Position numbers and translations under genes: made by a program
DNA from: Vitis vinifera
Taxonomy: Eukaryota; Streptophyta; Magnoliopsida; Vitales; Vitaceae
DNA: 64,000 bases
Assembly (NCBI RefSeq): GCF_030704535.1
Contig: NC_081812.1
Span: 21,799,501 to 21,863,500, forward strand
Direction: 5' to 3'
The notes under the pieces: model-generated
The model's input: only the letters and a program-made list of their open reading frames with translations
The model's database searches: none
What the model was told of the DNA's origin: nothing
In this document: piece by piece, positions 1 through 10,912 of the stretch
How the letters are laid out: the number at the start of each line of letters is the position of its first letter
Numbering within the stretch: position 1 is the stretch's first letter

Positions 1-95
1 GGAAACATAGTGGGATTCCACACCGCCACCGATGGAGAAGAAGAATATTGTGAAAGAAGATTAGGGTTTTAGGCATAGTGGATAAAAAGCAGAGT
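1..95 (-). pseudogene. Dirigent gene remnant, signal-peptide end (unit 1)
   Basis: This stretch resembles, on the minus strand, the first part of the dirigent genes in this window: the region around the signal peptide and the stretch just before the start codon. The same scrap recurs at 15142 and 27665, each time at the start of a duplicated unit, so it is a convenient marker for unit boundaries. No open frame longer than a few codons survives. The window begins inside it, so its full extent is unknown. Confidence 0.6.
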
Positions 96-767
96 AGAAA
101 AGCAAAATCTATCTGTTGGAGTGGGCTTGTTATCAAAGCATGGTTTTAAATAATATGTATTGAATACAACTTTCAAAAGGTGTTTGGCTTTATTATTAGC
201 AAGTTTGAAGGGATTGAATTGCACAATTTCATGCATAACGATGAAATCATACTCTTCAAATTTTGTCTAATGATGTTCAAGTAATTTTCATGAAAATATA
301 ATCTAATTATAAACAAATAAAAGTGGGACAATTAATTTTTCACCTTTTTTTCAAGCACGTCTAAAAGTCATTCTAAAAACTATTTGCATATATATTGTAA
401 AACTATTATAAAAAAAATATTATTTTATTTTACATATTTAAAACTTATTTTTAAAATTTAAAGTAATAATTGTTTTTTATATTTCAAATTTTTAATCAGG
501 TTTTAAAAATAATATTTTTATTACAGTTTCTAATTTTAAAAACAAAAATCAGCAAATATATTCAAACCAAAATTAATTTTTTTCTTAAATTTCTCATAAA
601 TAACTATGAAAGAGAGGGATTAAGGTTTTGGCCATGGTGGAAAATTAACAAAGAGAACGTTAAAAAAAATAAAAAATAGAGGGACAAGAAAAAAGGCCTA
701 AATAAAATTCACAGACGGGTTAATATTTATATGTTGTTTATAAGGCCCAAAATTAGTTTTTCTTTAA

Positions 768-1069
768 GTTTACGTTTGGTTTCCGGAAAATACTAAGAAA
801 AGAAAAAAAATGTAAAGAAAAATAATTTTTTTATGGTTGTCCTATGAAAAATATCAAATAAAATAAAATATAATTAAAACTAATTAAAAACTTATGTATT
901 TTTAAATTATTTATGAGTTAAAATAAATAAAATGAGTTTGAAGTAATAAAAAAAATAATTTATCAACTTTTAATCCATTTTTTTTATTTTCCTTCACTTT
1001 TTCTTTCATTCTATTTTTCCTTTATATTTTCTTTCCTTTACATTTTCCTTCAAAAATTTTGGAACCAAC
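768..1069. mobile_element. MITE, PIF/Harbinger (Tourist)-like, copy 1
   Basis: This is a 302-bp AT-rich element with imperfect terminal inverted repeats (GTTTACGTTTGGTTTCC at the left, GGAACCAAC at the right), flanked by the trinucleotide TAA on both sides. The unit-2 copy of this locus, around 15905, reads straight through without it, which gives an empty site. Its interior closely matches the MITE at 22788-23113. It has no coding capacity. Confidence 0.75.
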
Positions 1070-1111
1070 TAACTGATTTTTACAATTTTACCTCTAATAC
1101 ACGCCCCAAAC

Positions 1112-1310
1112 TTGGGGTGGTGGCCGACTGGCCGTAAGTCCTCAGGGGAAGGTGACGCTCACGTTTCTTTTCTTTTTCTTTTCCTTTTTCTTTTTTTGTC
1201 TTTTCCTTTCCTTCCAACGGCGAAAACATTATCCGTTATGGACCGTTGGATCAAATATGAAAGAATAGATGATGCCACCTGGAAAGTATAAAGGAAAGCA
1301 AAATCTAACA
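1112..1310 (-). promoter_or_regulatory. Conserved dirigent upstream block (degenerate copy)
   Basis: This block recurs at 10677, 11707, 15950 and 24097. It contains GTGACGCTCACGT, a pyrimidine-rich run, GGACCGTTGGATCAAATATG (a MYB-like CCGTTG core) and GATGCCACSTGG (a G-box position). In this copy the G-box reads CCACCTGG, so it is mutated. It lies on the upstream side of minus-strand dirigent sequences. A promoter role is inference from recurrence and motif content. Confidence 0.45.
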
Positions 1311-2200
1311 ATGAAACATTGACTGCTCAGAGAAATTAAGGTCATAAAAAAAAAAATTATTGATTTAATAATTTAATTTAATTTACTAAATAAATTAAAT
1401 ATATGTGATAAAATAATTTAATGATATAAATTAAAATAAAAAATAAATTTAAATAATAAATAAAAGTAATTAACTTATTCTTAAAATTATATTTTTATTT
1501 TACATTTTTACTCTCAATTATCCTAATTATTTTCAAGATCTCTTTTGTCTTTACTCAATCTCATTTATCCTAATTATAATTTATAATGATAAATATATCA
1601 ATTTGATAATTTAAAATAAATTTTAAGTTAATTCTATCAAACAATCTTAATACTTATAAATAAATTTAAGTATAATTTAATTTAAATTATTAAGTAATAA
1701 GTATTAATTTTAATCAAATACCCCTAAATCTTACACTAATTAAAGGAAAGAAAATAAAAAAATATCTCTAAGTTTAGATTTATTTTCTATTTTTTTATTA
1801 GAAACTTCCATATAAAACCAAATATATTGTATAAAAAGTAAAGATTTATTTTATATCTTTAAAAATTATTTTAGAAATTCTAAAATTTGAGGTAAGAATT
1901 TTTTTTAATATCTCAAATTTTTAAATAGTTTTTAAAATTAATATTTTGTTTTCAACGTAAACATTTAAGAGTTCTTGTATATTATATAAAAATAATTTTT
2001 TGATTTTAAAAACAAAAGAGAACACTATAATTTTTATTTTTATTTTAAAATAAAAATGTTAATAACCTTTATTTTGCAAAAAGTTAACAATTGGGATATT
2101 AAAAAAACTTTATTATCTTAAATTTTTAAATTTTTTGAAAATAATATTTAAACACGTAAGATTAACCAATATTTTTTCTCCAATAGTAACCAAACTATAA

Positions 2201-2495
2201 GGTTATATTTGGTTCCCAAAAAATACTAAAGAAATAAATAAAAAAATGCTAAAAAAAATTATTTTTTCATATTTGATTGTCTTATGAAAAATAAAAAAGA
2301 AAATTAAATATAACTAATTGAAACTTATAAATTTTCAAACTATTTAATCTTTATATTGATAAATTAAAATGAGTATAATTAGTTTGAAGTAGCAAATAAA
2401 AATAATTTATTGTTTTTAAATCTATTTTTTATTTTCCTTCATTTTCTATTTTATTCTCTAATTTCTTTAGAATTTTCCCCGAGCTAAATATAGTA
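2201..2495. mobile_element. MITE, diverged member of the same Harbinger-like family
   Basis: It begins GGTTATATTTGGTTCCC directly after TAA and ends near GAGCTAAATATAG, with an interior resembling the copies at 768 and 22788. It is more diverged than either, so it is probably an older insertion. The right boundary is uncertain by several bases. Confidence 0.55.
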
Positions 2496-3660
2496 TAGGT
2501 ATTTAGAGGTTTCTCAATAGGCTTTAGAAAATAATAAAATAATTTATTATTAAGTTTTAGTTTTTTTAAAAAAAAAAATATTTAAAGGGTTTTCAATAGT
2601 TTTAAAAAACTAATAAAATAATTTTATTATTAAATTTTCAAAAAATTAAATAATTTTTAAAGTTGTAAAGTAAGTCCATGTTTTTATATAAAGGTTTCTA
2701 TTTTTTTATATAGGAATTTTTATATAGTTAACAATTTTTTAAAACATTTCTTTTACAATAGGAAAACCAACAAATAAAAGAAGTTGAATTTTTTTGTCAA
2801 AAAAAAATTGTTTCAAGTGTTAGAAATATTGAAAGTTAAAATCAGAAAAATAATATTATCTTAACTTTTATATAGAGATGAAAAATTATTTAATTATATT
2901 ATTAAATGAATACATAAATAAACTCTTATTAAATATGAAGAAGTCCAAACATTTTATTTTCCTTTATCCTTTAAGGTCATATTTGGTTGACTAGATATAA
3001 CATGTGATAGAATAAAAAAAAAGAATATATTATATTTTATCCCATATTTGATAATTTATTCTATATTAATATTTAACAAAACGTAAGATATGATAAGTGA
3101 TCAAATATATTATCTATCATATTTTTTATATCTCATCGGATATGCATATTTCATATATTATAAATTTTTTTGTTTTATCAATTTTTATTTTTCATATTAC
3201 TTATTTTACAAAATAAAATTTTGTTATTATAAAATTAAATTTGTGGTTAAAAAGGAAAAACTAATAAAATGATTAATATTAATATATGCCTTATTATTAT
3301 AAATGTACATATATACTAAATAACATGATGTAAAAAAATTTATTTACAAACTTTAAATATTTTAATCATGAAGAAAGTTAAACCTTATAATATAATTTTT
3401 ATTTTAAACACCCATAAATAATATATATTTCATTTTTTTTACAAACTAGATATAAATATAAAATAACATAACATATTTTATTGGATATGCATTTATTTCC
3501 TATCCAACATGATATGATTTCCTAATATATACATATTTTATCTCATCCTATCATATCCGTTATCTTATTTGTAACGTGTTTTTAATATCACCAACATTGT
3601 AATAGATCTTATGGCTTGTGCGTTGTGGTGGATAGATCATTTATTATAATTGGTTATATG

Positions 3661-4991
3661 TGTGAAACTAAGGTTTGGTTAATCTTGATTTTGATGATAA
3701 TAAAACAAGGTTTATAACTAATGATTATATTTCAAGTGTGATTAGGTAAGACGATTTTCAAATTTGCAATCACAAAGACAAATCAAGCCAAAGAGAAATC
3801 ATGAAGAAGAAGACCACCTCAAAGAGAAGTGTTTTTCAAGACTTAAGCTTCATAAGATCTCTTTGTAAGGTTGTTGGTGTACTAGGATTTTCATGCATTA
3901 CATTCTTTACTTATGCACCAAAATCATCCAAAAGTTATTTTGTTTTAAATATTTTAAGAATTGGATGATTTCATGTTTTTCAACTAAAACCTTGTGTTAA
4001 ATGTTTTTCAAACTTATTTTAAAAGGTTTTAAGTTGAAAAAGTTGGTTGTTGAGCCAAAAAACGGCTCAACCGGTTGAACCGGGTGAGGAACCGGTCGAT
4101 CGCAAGCTCAACCGGTCGAGGTCCGGGTCGACCCATAGCTCAACCGGTCGAGGCTCGAGTAGACCCCCAGCTCAACTGGTCGAGGGTGCAAAAAACTTTC
4201 TTTCTTCCAAAACGGTTGTTCAACCGGTCAAGGTTGAACCTCAACTGGTTGAAGTCCGGTCAAGGTCCGTTTGAGGCCCAACGGTCACCTGCCAAGCATT
4301 AAATGCTAACAGTTAGTCAACCGATCGACCCCTAACTCGATCGGTCGAACCCCCAAACAGTTAGTTTGATTTTTCTCTTCTATAAAAATGCTCCAATCTT
4401 CATTGTTTAATAAGTTTAACATTTCCAAATCTTTCTTAATTATATTTGAGTCTTGGAAGAGTGTTTTTTAGTACACCATTGTTCTAAAACTTGCATATCC
4501 TTAGTGCACCATTCAATCCTAGTTTTCTTGTATCATTTGAGCTTAAAGTTCTTGTACTAGGATTTTTGAGAGATCATTTTATTTGTAAATCCTTGAGAGG
4601 AAGTTGTTCAAGAGTGAGATATCTCTTGAGAAGTGTAAAGGGTGTTTGGAGCCAAAAGCTCAAGAGGGTGAATTGGAACCATAATCCAATTGGATTGCTT
4701 GAAGGCTTGGTTTGGAAGCCTTGAATTAGTGGAACCTCAAGCTCAGGATTGAAGCTAGAAGAGAGTGGATGTAAGCCGGGTTGCGCCGAACCACTATAAA
4801 CTCTTGTGTTTGCATTATCTCTTTACTACTCTTTAATTTATATGCAATTGTCTATACATTACTTATTATATACTTGCATATAACTGTCTCTTGCATTCAC
4901 TTGTTTAAATTTGCGAAAAGAGACTATCACCCTATTCCTCCCCCCGTCTAAGGTGATTACCATAGGTTGGATTAACCTAATATTCCTAACA
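3661..4991 (+). mobile_element. Solo LTR, probably Copia (SIRE/Maximus-like)
   Basis: This is a 1,331-bp element that starts TGTGAAACTAAGG and ends ATTCCTAACA. It is flanked by the identical 5-bp duplication ATATG (3656-3660 and 4992-4996). No internal region, primer-binding site or second LTR is present, which fits a solo LTR left by LTR-LTR recombination. The end, with a run of Cs followed by TAAGGTGATTACC, resembles LTR ends of the SIRE/Maximus Copia lineage, from memory. A tract rich in ACCGGTCGA motifs occupies about 4065-4350. Unit 2 shows no copy, so it entered after or independently of the duplication. Treated as a fossil. Confidence 0.85.
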
Positions 4992-5237
4992 ATATGGATA
5001 AAATGAATATCGATTTTTTTTTAATAAATATTTTGTTCCTTCAAAATTTTGACATGTTTAAATTAGCAAAACATGTGGAAGAAAAAAGTAAATGAATTTA
5101 GAAAAATAAACAGATGAATTGAAATTTTTCCATACATAATGTCCAATAGTAAAAAACGAGAAAACATAAATAAAAGCCTCTAATCATTGACATTATTGGA
5201 AAGAAAACAAAGAAAAGGCTAAGACGAGTTACAAAGA

Positions 5238-5344
5238 TCAATAATGTGAGACAAACATTATACTCCACAACAACATTTCATGTTTTGTTATTAAGGGTTG
5301 GAGTCCTCGCCTCAGCATACCCACAAGCAAATCAGAAAACCCAC
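5238..5344 (-). pseudogene. Dirigent pseudogene, 3' part (unit 1, split)
   Basis: The minus strand reads the C-terminal part of a dirigent protein (the ARGY region through the VVEYNV-like end). It matches the 3' end of the gene at 13574-14152 and stops abruptly at CCCAC. The gene resumes at 9483, beyond an insertion of about 4.1 kb. The CCCAC pentamer is present on both sides of the insert (5340-5344 and 9483-9487), consistent with a target duplication. Small indels and substitutions make it non-functional. Confidence 0.8.
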
Positions 5345-6664
5345 AGTAATTCCCGGGTTTTTAAAGACACGTTAGATTCTTGAAGCATAAATTCTTTTAT
5401 AAAATTGTGAGTCAATTAGTAAAAAAGAGTGGTGAAGATCCACATATTAGTATTTAATTGGGAGAGATTTTGAAAAAATTGGTCAAAAATTAATAGTTTG
5501 AAAATTTTGTCACATCAAATGTAAAGAGTGAGAATTTCAAAAATTAAATTTAGATTTGGAGAAAAAATTTAACCATCAAATAATTGAGATTAGATTTTGA
5601 AAATTTGAATATTAAGTATGTTACATGAATTAATTTAATTATTATCGGATAATTATCAGAGAACCATAGGAAGAAAAATTTAATAAAAAATTATATTATA
5701 TCGAATTGTTATAATGGATAATTAAAAAGAAATTGAATTTAATTTTTATAATTGGAATTAAACTTTATAGAATTACAAAACATCAAACGAAATTGAATTG
5801 AAATTAAATTAAGATAAAATTTAAAATATATGAATTTAGAAAAAAAAAATATACAAAGAGATAAATTAATTAAATGTGAATTTATGGAATTAAGTTTTAG
5901 TATATTATTTAAATTTTTGTTGGTAAATAAATATTGATAAAATTAACAGGTTAAAGGTTATTACAAATTTCAACTTCTTGGTTGTTGAAAAATTATTTTA
6001 TGGAATTGAATGTTGTTAATAGTCAATTATATTATATTTTAAGTGAACTTTAGAGTAAAAATGTTTCACGTAATTAAAGTCAAATTATATTTTTTTGAAA
6101 AACAAGTTTATAGTAAATTTAATTATGAATACAGTAATATTTTTCTCAAGGTGAAAAATTATAAGTTGTGTATAATTTATAATTATGGAATGAAAATTAA
6201 AGAATGATGGTTTTAATTTATTGAGAAATGGACACATATGACATTTTGGGTTTTGTTTTAATAAGCATATATATATATATAAGGAAGTGGGCCAAATGGA
6301 TGGAAGCTAAAAGGGAAAAATATAAAATAAATGAGAGAAATGGGAGAGATGCGGTCGACTGAGAGTGGGAAAAGACTCGCCAGCTTTGGGATGCCAATGA
6401 AGTCTATTTTGTGTAAAATTTTAAAATGATATTCTATTCAACGTGAGAAACACTCTTACGAAGTCCAATTTTCATTTCAATGGTTAGATTTTCAAATTTA
6501 AGATAGGGAGACTTAACCCTATAACTTTTATTTAATGCATTTTTATTTAAAAAAATTATAAATATCGTTGTTTGAAGTTAAATAAGTAATATTTGTAAAA
6601 TGGGAAATTTTATTGGGTGATTTAGGCATTTTCTTTAGAATTTTTTTATAACGAGTAATTTAAA

Positions 6665-7200
6665 TTGTGGAAGATGAATGTGTTTGGTTATTAAAAATTA
6701 TTGGGATTATTGAGAATAAATAAAATTGTGGTAGAAATTATGTTTGATTGATATTGGGATTATGGAGAATTTATTAAGATGTTTTTGATAATTTAATTAT
6801 CAAAAATGATTGTGTTTGGTTATTAAAAATTATTGGGATTATTGAGAATAAATAAAATGATGGTAGAAATTATATTTGATTGATATTGGGATTATTGAGA
6901 ATTTATTGGGATGTTTTTGGTAATTTAATTGTGGGAAATTGTTGTATTGGTTATTAAAATTATTGATATTATTAGGAATAAATAAAATGATGATATAAAT
7001 TTGGGTTTTTGTTAATATTTAAATTATTGAAAAATTTTCCTTAAATGTTGTGGTGGCTTGATTATGGAAAATTGTTGTATCAGGTGTTAAAATTATTGAG
7101 ATTATTGGAGATAAATAAATTATGACATAAATTGCATTTTTGTTGATATTTGCATTGGTGGGAATTTTCTTGGATATGTGGTGTTATGTAATTGAAGAAA
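6665..7200. repeat. Degenerate tandem repeat, period about 131 bp, about 4 units
   Basis: The phrase TGTTTGGTTATTAAAAATTA followed by TTGGGATTATTGAGAATAAA recurs at about 6681, 6813, 6944 and 7076 with growing divergence. The same array is present in unit 2 (20880-21430), so it was formed before the segmental duplication. Confidence 0.75.
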
Positions 7201-7230
7201 AAATTTGTTATATTGGTTGTTGGAAATTAT

Positions 7231-8206
7231 CATGGTTTTAAAAATCGGACCAGACCGACCGGTCTCGATTCTGGTCCGGTTCGGTCAATTGGACCAGAAA
7301 TATATCAAATCGGAATTAGACCTGTGGAATCGGCGGTCTGACTGGTGAACCGGACAAACCGGCCGGTTCCATTCAAATCAGACGGTTCAATTACATTTTT
7401 TTTTTTTAAATTTTTTTTACAGTGATCTGCACCGAAAGTGAAGAAGCTGTCTCTCCCAACGCGCCACAACAACGACGCCAGCTCCCACTAGCTGTCTCTC
7501 ACACCGCTGCAACCATCCCTCCTCTTCTTCCCTTCGCTGCAAAACCCCCTCCCGCACCGCAAACCCTCCATGAATGAAAGCACAGTTCAGATTGATAGCG
7601 ACCTAAAACAAGTAAAAGAAAAGCAAGAATCTTTCTGCTTGTTTTTTGTTTTTGACGGATGTCTCCTCTGTGATTTGCCAAATAAGAGAAAGAGAGAGAG
7701 AGAGGGGGGTAGGGAGGTGGGTGGTTTATTATAATAATAATAATGTGTTTGTTCATGCCCAAAAAGAAAGATAAAAAAAAAAAAAAAAACACAGAGTACC
7801 ATCTCTGTGAACTTTGTATAATAATGAACAAATGCTCAGATTCAGTTTTTTATTGCACCACTTCTTGATTCAAGTATTTTTTTTAGACTTGTTCCAAGCT
7901 TTTTCAAATAATCATTCAAATGAAGACCAAGAAATAAATATGATTTAATGGTAAAATAAATATTAAAATTTTAAATTTTAAATTAAAATTATGATTTTAA
8001 TTTTAATTTCTAATTTGAAACTAATTTTTCGATTTTTAAATAAAATTTTAATTTTTAAATAATATATAAATTACTATTTTTATTTTTATAATTATTTTAA
8101 ATTTTAATAATTTATAAATTGTATATTTATGACGTCACCGGTTCGACCGTCGGTCCAACCAATGAACCGTGAACCGGTAACTTTTCCGGTTCAATAACCG
8201 ATCCGG
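7231..8206. mobile_element. CCGGTT-rich non-autonomous element, about 980 bp, unclassified
   Basis: The sister copy in unit 2 reads GGAAATTATTAAGCATG (about 21440-21456) without interruption. Here the same sequence is split after GGAAATTAT and resumes at TAAGCATG, so about 980 bp was inserted after the duplication. Both ends are dense in ACCGG/CCGGTT motifs (7250-7390 and 8150-8210), and the middle contains a CT-rich stretch and AT-rich DNA. The possible target duplication is TTAT (7227-7230 and 8207-8210). The ends are not clear inverted repeats, so the superfamily is open. Small frames near 7499-7831 are not convincing genes. Confidence 0.65.
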
Positions 8207-9482
8207 TTATTAAGCATGTTAGGAATAAATAGAATTTATATGGCTAAGGTTTAAAACTATGTTTTGATGTTATACAAATTAATTGTGAATTTTCTTTAAT
8301 ATTTGTGATGATTAGAGCGAAGAAAAATCGTTGTGTGGATTGTTGAAAATTATGAAACATAATGGAAGTAAATAGAATTATGTCTTGAAAAATTATAAAT
8401 GTTAAAATATGATTTGATTGCATTTCATATGCATCATGGTTGTGTGAAATGGAAATGATAATGAAAAGACCATGAAAAGAGCAAAAGTGAAAAAAGGAAA
8501 AAGAAAAATGAGAAATAAAATGACCCCAAAGAGAGCAAATTTAGAGTGGAATGAGATCCCTAGGGTAAAAGACTCAAAAGTTTACCATAGAAAGACTCCG
8601 AATGGGAAGTATATTTGGGTAAAGCCCAATAACGACAGTGCATTGCGTGTAAGCACTTGCATCATGATTGCATTTACAAAAAGAATTTGTATTATTTATC
8701 AAGTATATACTTGAATATATTATTCAAGACTAAAATGACTTATTTATTTTGAAATTTTAGAATTATTGATATGCTAGACATATGATTGAATAAAAAAAAT
8801 GATAATTTTGATTGGTTTAAATTTGTATGGTTGGGGTTTCTTTTAGTGTGTATGATGTAAATATAATATTATATTTTGACATATAGTTGTATTTTATTAA
8901 CCTAGAAATTCTTACTCGTTTGGGTGTAAAACAATCTATTGAACAATGTGGAAATGTTCACCCTTTTATTATCTAAAATTCTTAGATGCAGATATAGTTC
9001 TGAAGAATTACATGAAGAACATGAAGTCTTCCAAAGAGCCCCATAAAGTAAAAGAGCCATAATATTGTTTGTTTTTCACTTATATTACTTTTTTGAAATG
9101 TATTAATTTGAGTTATATGGACTTTTGTAACTTAAATTATGTTTTGTTAGTTTGTAAAACATTTTTGGACATATTTTTTTTACTTAGAGATTATTGTAAC
9201 TATTTGGGTTATCACATGAGGTGGAAAAAGGACAGACGGATTGATTATACTTGTGAATAGGAGATAGTGTGATGGTTGGTTTTGAAAAAATAAAATAATA
9301 TGTTGTAGTAAATTTTAGCTTAATAAATTTATTTGGGATTAGATGTTTTATTGAAAAAAAAAAAAAAAAAACAATGTGTTTCGATTAATTGTCAGCGTGG
9401 ATATGAGTAATGTTAGGGTCAAAACCTTTTATCAGGGCTCACAAGTCGAGTTATAGGTTGCCCAAGAATTTGGAATGTGAGA

Positions 9483-9931
9483 CCCACTGCCGCCGACGAT
9501 CAACATCTCCCACACCTTTCAGAAGATGGTGTTTCAGCTCAAAACATTAAGAGTACTATCGTTATACTGGCCCTCCATGAAAACAAAATTCAGCACCATC
9601 AACAAGCCTACTTTCGTCTACAACGCCGATGCGTATTAGGCTTTTCCCACCATCTTGGAGTTCGGTTCGGGTCCCTCGGTCAAGAGATCGTCCATCATGA
9701 ACACCGTCGTCGACTTGTTGGTCATGGCGGCCTCAGCAACTCTCACGGCGATGGATTCCGAGGCGCTGACAATGTCGTGGAAGTAGAAGTGGAGGTGGCT
9801 GAGCTTCTCTTCGTTGAGACCCATCGATATGGGAGAAATTTTTTTGGAGAAACGGTGGGATTCCTCGCTGGAGCCACGGCGGCAGCAATGGTGGAGAAGA
9901 AGATAGTGAAAATGATGAGAGGTTTCGCCAT
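9483..9931 (-). pseudogene. Dirigent pseudogene, 5' part (unit 1, split)
   Basis: The minus strand from 9931 reads a signal-peptide-like start (MAKPLIIFTIFFSTIAAA), then, in another frame, the conserved [13 protein letters not shown] segment and a degraded version of the [15 protein letters not shown] segment. At least one frameshift follows the signal peptide, residues before MMDD are lost, and the GIYASAS region is shortened. It joins its 3' part (5238-5344) across a 4.1-kb insertion. A dead relative of the unit-2 pseudogene at 22713-23490. Confidence 0.85.
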
Positions 9932-10676
9932 GGTGGAGAAGAATTAAACAAAGGTGGAAAAAATTTCGACGTCAACCATACCTTCTTATAAATATATGAA
10001 TGATGGCAAAAAAAATATTTAGCTTCATTATTTATTTGTGGGTTTAATATATTTTAAACTCTCAACCCATCCCGTGTTGTTTGGCACATTGACCCTTTAG
10101 GACCCAAACTTCTTAAATTATAGTGCTCTACCTTTTTTTTGTTAGATAATATAAACTTCTTAAATTGCAACACTCTACCTTTTTCATTAGTCAGTGTTAA
10201 TTTAAGTGAACAAAAATCTCGTGTTGTATACGTGACTGACTAATGAAGGGTAAATTTATAAATTCTCAAACCAAAACATTAAACAGATTGCCCCCATACC
10301 AATCCTTCGTTTATTTAAAATAATTTTCATATTCATTCCATTTAAAAAATTAAATGAAGTAGAGTGGAACAGGTATCAAAAAAATTTACCCATTACTATT
10401 TCTCAGTAAAATGTATAAAAATAGACTTATATTATAAATAAAAATATATTTGTTTATTCTTAATTAAAATAATCAAAATTGAAAATATTTAAAATTCTGA
10501 CATTAATAAATATTATTTGGGAGTAGTTTTAAATAATTGTTTCGTATGTAGTCATTTATATGGTTATACATAAGAGAAATGGATCTTATAATAAAATTTC
10601 ATAAAATATTTTTAAAAAAAATGTATAGAGACATTCGTTGACTTAAAAAAGAAAAAAGAAAAAAAGGAAAGAGCTG
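9932..10676. other. Non-coding spacer upstream of the split dirigent pseudogene
   Basis: AT-rich DNA with no recognisable gene. It is repeated in unit 2 (about 23491-24096), with small indels. Confidence 0.6.
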
Positions 10677-10912
10677 AAACTTGATGAGCGGCGTGGATTA
10701 GTTGGGCCTTTGGAAATTCCAAATTTGGGTTTTTGATGATTCCCGGCACTTTATGGGGTGGTGGTCCTAACGCATTAGAGGAAGGTGACGCTCACGTGTC
10801 TTTTCTTTTCCTTCCGATGAGGAAAGCTGCAAATGTTAGGGACGGTTGGATCAAATATGAAGAGCAGATGATGCCACGTGGAAAGTACAAAGAAAAAGGG
10901 CAAATCACCTAA
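10677..10912 (-). promoter_or_regulatory. Conserved dirigent upstream block with G-box
   Basis: The block begins with GCGGCGTGGATTAGTTGGG and a GAAATTCCAA segment, which also occur upstream of the dirigent copies near 50050 and 52787. It continues with GACGCTCACGTGTC, a pyrimidine run, GGACGGTTGGATC (MYB-like site) and GCCACGTGGAAAG, with a perfect G-box at 10875-10880. It lies about 0.75 kb upstream of a dead dirigent copy. G-boxes and MYB sites are known stress and hormone elements; activity here is inferred. Confidence 0.5.

Larger units (their letters stand above)
96..3655. other. AT-rich intergenic spacer of unit 1
   Basis: No gene is seen. Short reading frames here (for example 470-679 and 3090-3272) are made of F, I, K, L and Y and reflect base composition only. 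The first 2.1 kb aligns by eye with 15142-16940, which is the unit-2 copy. The spacer holds two MITE copies (768-1069 and 2201-2495) and a block shared with the dirigent upstream regions (1112-1310), listed separately. Confidence 0.7.
5345..9482. mobile_element. Non-coding insertion of about 4.1 kb inside a dirigent pseudogene
   Basis: This block separates the two halves of a dirigent pseudogene and is bounded by CCCAC on each side. No protein domain is recognisable in it. It contains degenerate repeats of about 131 bp (6665-7200), a later insertion (7231-8206), and a stretch near 8900-9000 of the type CTTACTCGTTTGGGTGTAAA followed by TTCACCC, which recalls the 3' part of some plant Gypsy LTRs. 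Its ends are not TG/CA, so I cannot assign it to a class. The right-hand 3.4 kb is also present in unit 2 (20257-22712), so the insertion predates the duplication. Confidence 0.55.

Noticed and set aside
3090-3272. Membrane-protein-like ORF rich in Y, F and I (also 470-679, 15612-15845, 51467-51754)
   Set aside because: Base composition alone explains it; it is very AT-rich, with no homologue pattern.
4047-4302. Overlapping Arg/Ser-rich ORFs
   Set aside because: They are translations of the ACCGGTCGA-rich tract inside a solo LTR.
7499-7831. 110-codon minus-strand ORF
   Set aside because: It lies in a CT-rich and T-rich part of the CCGGTT element and encodes homopolymer-like FFFFF and IIIII runs.
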